A stretch of 64,000 bases of DNA from Rhizophagus irregularis. Taxonomy: Eukaryota; Glomeromycota; Glomeromycetes; Glomerales; Glomeraceae. Below, one piece after another: positions 58,305 through 64,000 of this stretch. Below the pieces are notes generated by a model that was not told the origin of the DNA, searched no databases, and saw nothing but the letters and a program-made list of their open reading frames with translations. Made by a program: the position numbers and the translations under genes. Position 1 is the first letter of the stretch. Every line of letters starts with the position of its first letter. The stretch covers positions 1,924,501 to 1,988,500 of the forward strand of contig NC_089453.1 of assembly GCF_026210795.1 (NCBI RefSeq), read 5' to 3'.

Positions 58305-58836
58305 GCAGTTGGAACTCGATCACATTGGGATGAGCCGTATCACAACTGAGTTATAACTAGTAGTTATAACTCTTTACTTTAAGATACGTGGTAAATGTGC
58401 CGTAACTGGTATATATGCCGTAAATAGGCACTATAACTTGTGTGTAATGTTTATTAAAATTTAAATTTTCTTAAAATAAGTATGTAAATATCATATTTTA
58501 TATCATTCTAATTATCATTCTTTTTCTCTTTCATTACTGTTAAAATTATTGTTCCATGAAATTTATAATCAAAGAAGTTATTTAAAATCAGTATGGAAAC
58601 TTTAAATTTTGATAACTAATTCGGAGAGATTTAAAAAATTTATACTGCTAAGCCATGTATACTATTAAACTATTTTATGTTATCTATTTAGACTATTTAT
58701 ACTCTACGGCTTCATTGGCCACAGTAAAACTTACGGCATTAATAACATTAACGGCACATCGGGTTTCACACGGTTTTGCCGTAACTGTGGCCACAATCCG
58801 CTATGCCGGCCAATTCATTGGGACAGTTCCAACTGC
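58305..58836. mobile_element. 532-bp inverted-repeat element
   Basis: Bounded by GCAGTTGGAACT and AGTTCCAACTGC. GCCGTA/TACGGC motifs recur inside on both sides, suggesting extended imperfect inverted arms. It lies directly before the ribonucleotide-reductase relic. No coding sequence and no clear target duplication. Confidence 0.55.
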
Positions 58837-58899
58837 TAATCAGGTCACATCAAGTCATCAACTCAAAACCCATAATTGAACAGGCCTATAGTCTCACTG

Positions 58900-59640
58900 T
58901 GAATTATGAAAGCTACAATCTGATGTCAGAAAATTTTTACTCAACATCTCCGACTTTATTTAATGCTGGTACACCTCGCAATGAAAGATGAGAATATAAA
59001 GTATAACATGTAATGATTTCTAAGTAGGCGGTATGGTTTGAATATTCGTAACGTTCGTGATAGGATCTTATATTACTGGAACAAAAGGTATTCAAATGAA
59101 AGTATTCCTATATTACGCTTTTGTAATAATACCGCTAGATACAGTATGTTGAACCGGGCATGTTTGCTGTTAAGAAAACCCTAACATTTTTTATGGATTT
59201 AAAAAAAATAGTATTTTATACACGAGATCTATTTTATGCACTTTAAATTTCGAATCTTTTTTCAAGAAAAGAATAGTCAAATGATAATTGGAGTTTATTT
59301 GATATCCGGCTGAAGCTTTTGTTCTAGGTGATAAATTTGAAGTTAGTATCGTAACAAACATGATTTCTAATAATGTAAATTAAATATATTTCCTAAATAT
59401 TTTATTTAAAGATTATATTAATTGTATGAGCGTCAATTACTTACACGAAAGTTGTTATTAAATCCTAGAAAGTCTGAACAGTAATTTTTGAATCTTCGTA
59501 GAGCAAATATGGTGTACCTGTTTATTTTAATTGGAATTCTTGTAATCGTAAATCTAATCAACAAGGTCTCGGTATGATCAAATGGAGTATTGGCTAGCAT
59601 AACGTTGCCCATATTTGTTCATATGATTCAAGCGTTTACA
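58900..59640 (+). pseudogene. Ribonucleotide reductase large-subunit pseudogene fragment
   Basis: Plus-strand remnants follow the order of the class I reductase large chain. ESYNLMSENFYSTSPTLFNA (58908) matches the segment just before the active-site Cys loop. QYVEPGMFAV, FMDLKK and TRDLFYAL (59140-59260) match the pieces around RPGAFA, DLKKN and RDLFYALW. DNWSLF (59285) follows, then NSCNRKSNQQGLGMIKWS (59540-59590) and LASITLPIFV (59590-59620). Stops and frameshifts separate the blocks and some are deleted. A working gene makes deoxyribonucleotides and would exist elsewhere. This is a decayed copy; whether it came from the host, a virus or a mobile element cannot be told here. Confidence 0.75.
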
Positions 59641-59649
59641 TAAGGTACT

Positions 59650-60610
59650 GTTATTATTATTTATGTTTGCATATTACTATTATTAAAAGTAAGTTTAATT
59701 GTATTATGTTACATCTGTCATCGACCAATTGGTATTTGCGCTCGAGCTACGTTATATATATAATTTTTTTTTTTTTTTGGTAAACGTATTTAGTTATATA
59801 TATAATTTTTTTTCTTTTAATAAAATGATCGGAATGAGAGATACTTTCCTTGCTATATGTTTCATTAGTATAATTATTACTAGTTGGTTGCTTAAAATTT
59901 AAAAATAAGATTTGAAATTTGTAATTATACTATTATTATTTACAGTATTTATTTACTAAAAATTATTATTTACAGTATTTATTTACTAAAAAAATTTTTT
60001 TCAGTTTAAAAAAAAATTTTATTTCACCTTATTGTAGTGTTTAAATAACTTGTTTTCGCTCTTTAAATAAAAAAAATGTTTTTAATGAAATTGAAAATTA
60101 ATTATGATATAATATCCTACCATGGTATATCCTTTTTCTATATTTTTAGCTACACATATATTAGATTAAAGATTTGTCATGAAGAAAAATTTGCGTAAAC
60201 AATTATCAAGAATTGATAAATCAATGTGCGCAAAATTACAAATAGTATTACTTCATTTTTAAAATTATGCTATGGTGCCAAAAAGTCTATACTAGATAAT
60301 AAAATTATAACAATTGAAAAACTTTCAATACCTTAAAAAATAAACTTGTAATGTGAATACTATTAAATTACTGACCAGATTTCCAAAAAATATCTAATAA
60401 GCATTTAAACTCGGATGATTTTCATATTATTGGCCCAAATTTGAAACAAACCATGTCACGGGATGCAATTTGTTGGCCAAAATTTTTTATAATTTGAGCT
60501 GAAATTATAATTTAGTGCCGTCACAAGAGAAATGAGTGATTATGAGAAAAATTTTGATTTTCACAAGTAAATGAGGAATTTTATTTGAATAGCCAATAAT
60601 CATTTATAAA
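59650..60610. other. Noncoding stretch
   Basis: No supported gene; A/T runs and a duplicated ATTTACAGTATTTATTTACTAAAA at 59938-59990. Confidence 0.45.
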
Positions 60611-61137
60611 ATGCCATTTAAAATAAAAAGACAATTACAGGTAAGCAATATACCTAGAAAAAAAAAGACGTTACATATCAAAAGATCAAGAGGAAACTGG
60701 GGAAAGGCTGTTGCTAAAGAAAGAAAAGAGAGTGACATTGATGGAAATTGGATAGAGGATGAGAATATTAATGCTTAGTCATAAGCGGTCATGACCATGA
60801 CCAATATCGGTCGGTCAAAGACTTCTGACCAATAGTTTGACCGATCGTTTGCCCGAATATTTGATTGTGCAATTTATTGTAAACAAATTTTTAGATAAAT
60901 TTATCTAAAAATAAAGCAGTTGTTGATCATTTTTCGATCAGATTAATTAATATAATTGGTCAAATGGTCGGTCAGGTGGTCATTCAAACGGTTAGACAAA
61001 GTGGCCAGTCAAAACGATCAGTCGGTCAAAGGTTCTTAACTGGCTATGACCGACCAATGACTGACCATAGCCGACCGTTGCCATCCCTAGATTGGACAAA
61101 TAGATTTGAAAAAGTTTGTGAATTATATAATACACAG
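60611..61137 (+). pseudogene. Basic gene-family fragment split by a MITE-like insertion
   Basis: An ATG at 60611 opens 55 codons rich in Lys and Arg (MPFKIKRQLQVSNIPRKKKT..., then GNWGKAVAKE and GNWIEDENINA), ended by TAG at 60776. After the inverted-repeat-like sequence 60776-61089, open reading resumes at 61090 with DWTNRFEKVCELYNTQ and a GTACAT donor-like sequence at 61138. The two parts look like one N-terminal exon of a multicopy Rhizophagus family interrupted by an insertion. Function not recognised. Confidence 0.5.
60776..61089. mobile_element. hAT-like MITE relic in a coding fragment
   Basis: The right end reads CGACCGTTGCCATCCCTA, the reverse complement of the TAGGGATGGCAACGGTCG-type end and the same class as the intact element at 61328. 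The left end is diverged (TAGTCATAAGCGGTCATGAC). The interior is full of GGTCGGTCA and TGACCGACC inverted motifs. No 8-bp duplication is visible. Confidence 0.5.
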
Positions 61138-61327
61138 GTACATAAAACATAATAATAAAGGTATTAACTAATACATTTATTTCATTATGAACATGAAAAT
61201 AAAAGATTCAGTAATACCATAACATTTTTTCAATATCCTGCATGTCAAAATTCAAAAATTCAATCAAAATTTCAAAATCTCAATTTATTTTGATTCAGAG
61301 TTAAGTTCAAGAAAATTGAAACAATAT

Positions 61328-61858
61328 TAGGGATGCCAAAAGTTCGGTTATAACCGATTATAACCAGTTTTTATCGGTTCGGTTACGGTTCGGTTTCAGT
61401 CCAAGACCGACCGGTTAACCGTCAGTTTTATATATAAAAAAAACTGACAAAAAAACTGATCAGTTAATCATATATTCCAAAAGAAAAAAATGTTTCTTTC
61501 ATTAATTATATTGAGAATATTATTAAAAATTATGATTTTGGTGTTTATTTATATATATAGTATTCTTATTTTTGAAATAATAGGAAAATTTTTGACGTGT
61601 CGATCACGTGATTTTTCGTTCAGCTGAAAAAAATCGCAAAATTGACATTATTATCGTAAAAAAAATTATAATTTTAAGGAATATTATCAAATAAAATTAT
61701 AATTAACACTTCTAACATTAGTTCATTCAATTTTGCAGTAATTTTGCGATCAGTTTTGCAATTCGGTTTTATCGGTCAGTTTTGCGGTCAGTTCGGTTTC
61801 AGCTGAAGACCGCGGTTTTAAAACCGAAACTGAACCGAACCGACCGTTGGCATCCCTA
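61328..61858. mobile_element. hAT-type MITE, 531 bp, exact 8-bp target duplication
   Basis: The ends are TAGGGATGCCAA on both strands, flanked by AACAATAT (61320-61327 and 61859-61866). The arms are rich in CGGTTCGGTT and AACCGAACCG motifs, and the right half repeats TTTTGCGGTCAGTTCGG. There is no transposase. Confidence 0.88.
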
Positions 61859-61866
61859 AACAATAT

Positions 61867-63692
61867 CATGTGATTGTTGAGTAAAGACTTATCTCTCCGT
61901 CATTTTCCACCCACATGACTAACCAAATAATACTAAAAAACTCAGAACTGATTTTTATAAACCTTATAATGAATTCTAGTTTCAAATGCATAAATTATAT
62001 TAACCTTTTGGCTTCAAATTTGCTGTCTTGAGAACTAGTGATTGGATTTAATGGTCTTGGGCTTGTTTTTAGATTTGTCTCATTGAAATAAACATTTTAA
62101 TACCTATTTCATCTTTGTAGGTGCAATATTAACCAAGATATTTCATTTTGAAATCTTTGTTACATAGGATCTGAGTTATCTTAGTATTATTTGGGGTCCT
62201 GATAGGATTGGGATAGAGTTAGGATTAAAGTTGAAATAAAGTTAGAATAGGGTTAGAATTAAGGTTGAGATATGCCAGATGATGGATTAGGATAGAGTTT
62301 AGGATAAGTGGATTAGAATTTTAGTGAATAATAAATGAGCTAGACCCATTAAAAGAAAGGAGATTGTTCTACTGATAAATGATTCAATTGAATTATTTTG
62401 ATTATATATTATAAAAGAGAAATGTTTTATGAATTAATTTGATTATATAAAAGAATGGAGTTAATATTTCCTAATATAGAAATTTGACAACGTATATTAT
62501 TCATAACGTCACGTGATATTATAGCTACCAGTAATATATACATTGCACAAAGATTCATATTAGGAAATATTTTTAATTCAGGCCGGAATTATAAATTTGG
62601 CCAGAATTACTGCTGATCGATTATGATCACGTGTGAAAATTCATATTGGATGGTCCAATCTTTTTGCAATTAGCGGTAAGAACGATTGTTTATGTTACTG
62701 TAAACAAAAAAAAAACTTTTTTTGTTCTTATAAAGATAAACAAAAAATTATTTATTTATATAACCATTTTTATTACATTGTTACAAATCAGCTAATAATT
62801 TACCAATCATATTTTAACAAATTAATCAATAATTGTTGACCAGCTTGATAATTTATCAAAAAAGATTTTTTCTTGATCAGTCCTATTAGACCGATCAGTC
62901 CTAATTGGTCCAGTCCTAGGACCGGACTGGACCATCGTCCAGACTGAAACCATTAACATCCCTAACTCAAAATTTTAACAACAGTAGGAATAATGATCTG
63001 ACCCATACAATAGAAAGTCTTGTTGACTAAATACAGTCAAACCTTTATATAATGATATGTCAGATATATATGAAATTTTTAGGAAATGTCATTATATCAA
63101 AGTTATACCGATATTTATATGTACTCATATATAGTGGAAAAATAAAATTTTATCGGTATATCGTGTTTTAATAGTATATCGGTATATCAAATATGGTATA
63201 TCGAGGTTCAAATGTGATAACAAGTTATGTGAATATGTTTTTAATATACCAAGTTGGTAATTATGAGAAATTTTACTCATGTTTTTACTGTCTTAACATT
63301 ATTTTATATGTTTTTCTTTTTCATTTTACTAAAGGTTGCAAAGAATTGCTGGAATACTTGTTGCATTTTCTACTCTCAAGATAACTAATAATGCTGGTTC
63401 ATATGATATTGGTTGATTTAATTTCACATTCAGTTGGTCATAAATTTAGTGACCCTTTCTTCATTTCTTGATTTATATACTGATAATGCTAAAAAGTTAT
63501 TCTTTTTTATTTTTCTATTTGCTAATCCCTGCTAAATTCTATTGCTGTTACTACCCATCATATTTCATATTCTTGTAAAATCTAATTATATATATAAATT
63601 ATTTAATATGTAAATTTCATTTCACATTTATAATAAAGGTAATATTACCAAATAACTTAAATAACTTTGTATTTTTTTTGTAAATTAACACA
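61867..63692. other. Noncoding stretch with transposon ends
   Basis: No supported gene. At 62880-62965 a lone right end (AACATCCCTAA preceded by GGTCCAGTCC and GGACTGGACC motifs) belongs to the TAGGGATG hAT class. At 63034-63211 a Tc1/mariner-like relic starts TA-CAGTCAAACCTTTATATAA and ends near GGTATATCGAGGTT. The 62190-62340 region is low-complexity GGATTAGG/TTAGAAT text. Confidence 0.5.
63034..63211. mobile_element. Tc1/mariner-like MITE relic
   Basis: The left end CAGTCAAACCTTTATATAAT after TA, and the opposing GTATATCGAGGTT at the right, form an inverted pair that has lost its outermost right bases. ATATCGGTATATC motifs repeat inside. Confidence 0.5.
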
Positions 63693-64000
63693 TTAAATAA
63701 AAGCTTTCACAATTTCTCTCCCAATCCTTTTCCCAGTAAGTTGATGAATTTCACTTCTCACAGTTTCAAATGCATAGTCCATAGTGTATCTTTTCTCCTA
63801 TTAAATCAAAACTTCCCTCAATTTCTTCAAGATGAGTCATGAATCAGATGACCAGAAGAAGAGCCTGCGTGTGATTGGAGATTGATGCTTCAGATTGGTT
63901 CATACTTTGATGATTAAAACAATCTGAATCTGTAGGTAATTGCGTAATGTCAGACATTTCATTTAAGAGAGCTTCAATAGATCATTGAATTCAGATGAAA
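63693..64000 (-). pseudogene. C-terminal fragment of an unrecognised gene, running off the right edge
   Basis: The minus strand reads MSDITQLPTDSDCFNHQS near 63930-63955 and, in another frame, MDYAFETVRSEIHQLTGKR with REIVKAFI before a TAA at 63693-63695. The frame changes and an in-frame stop lies between them, so the gene looks broken. The text has protein-like composition and I recall similar C-termini in repeated Rhizophagus proteins, without a function. Confidence 0.4.

Noticed and set aside
62190-62340. TTAGG-like text as interstitial telomere repeat
   Set aside because: The repeats are irregular (GGATTAGG, TTAGAAT, GGGTTAGAAT) with no constant unit.

Overview
The window looks like nuclear DNA from a fungus close to Rhizophagus (Glomeromycotina, arbuscular mycorrhizal fungi). 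The sequence is very A+T rich and has short GTAAGT...AG introns. It carries a lipid-anchor-motif protein kinase of the kind greatly expanded in Rhizophagus, a Zn2Cys6 transcription factor, and a dense load of small inverted-repeat transposons and decayed multicopy gene families. The lineage call rests on recalled protein-family resemblance, not on a search.

Layout. 1-3427: decayed LINE-type retroelement on the minus strand (endonuclease ORF2 start, zinc-knuckle ORF1), split by a 694-bp PIF/Harbinger-like element. 4017-9318: spliced kinase gene. Its 5' half holds an array of about 100-bp units that each read as a complete intron plus a 3-nt exon, 33 in a row, followed by a 1-nt exon that puts the kinase domain in frame. 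9.4-14 kb: intergenic DNA with a MULE-like element, a nested hAT-in-Tc1 pair, and a small Gln/Asn-rich gene on the minus strand. 14.7-23.0 kb: pseudogene of a large FYRC-like / DDE-transposase-like / SAP protein, cut in the middle of an exon by a 3.4-kb Tc1/mariner-type element. That element itself contains 146-bp tandem repeats and two 977-bp G+C-richer units with tRNA-like Pol III boxes. 23-39 kb: mostly noncoding, with a small spliced membrane-protein gene (26.97-27.53 kb), several MITEs, decayed gene-family fragments, a minisatellite inside an intron and a kinase pseudogene. 39.2-39.9 kb: two-exon gene with a mitochondrial-type N-terminus. 41.9-45.2 kb: four-exon Zn2Cys6 regulator on the minus strand. 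52.7-56.7 kb: two neighbouring paralogous coiled-coil/membrane-hairpin proteins on the minus strand; one has a loop of about 500 residues grown by tandem duplication. 57.9-64 kb: MITEs, a ribonucleotide-reductase large-subunit pseudogene, and fragments of multicopy families.

The genes do not form a pathway. The most unusual signal is the microexon array at 4369-7802: every unit keeps donor, branch-like and acceptor signals, every insert is exactly 3 nt, and the final 1-nt exon makes the whole 511-codon model close in frame. Next are the mariner insertion whose removal restores the exon, the tandem tRNA-module units with a 16-bp repeat at every border, and the paired hairpin-membrane proteins.
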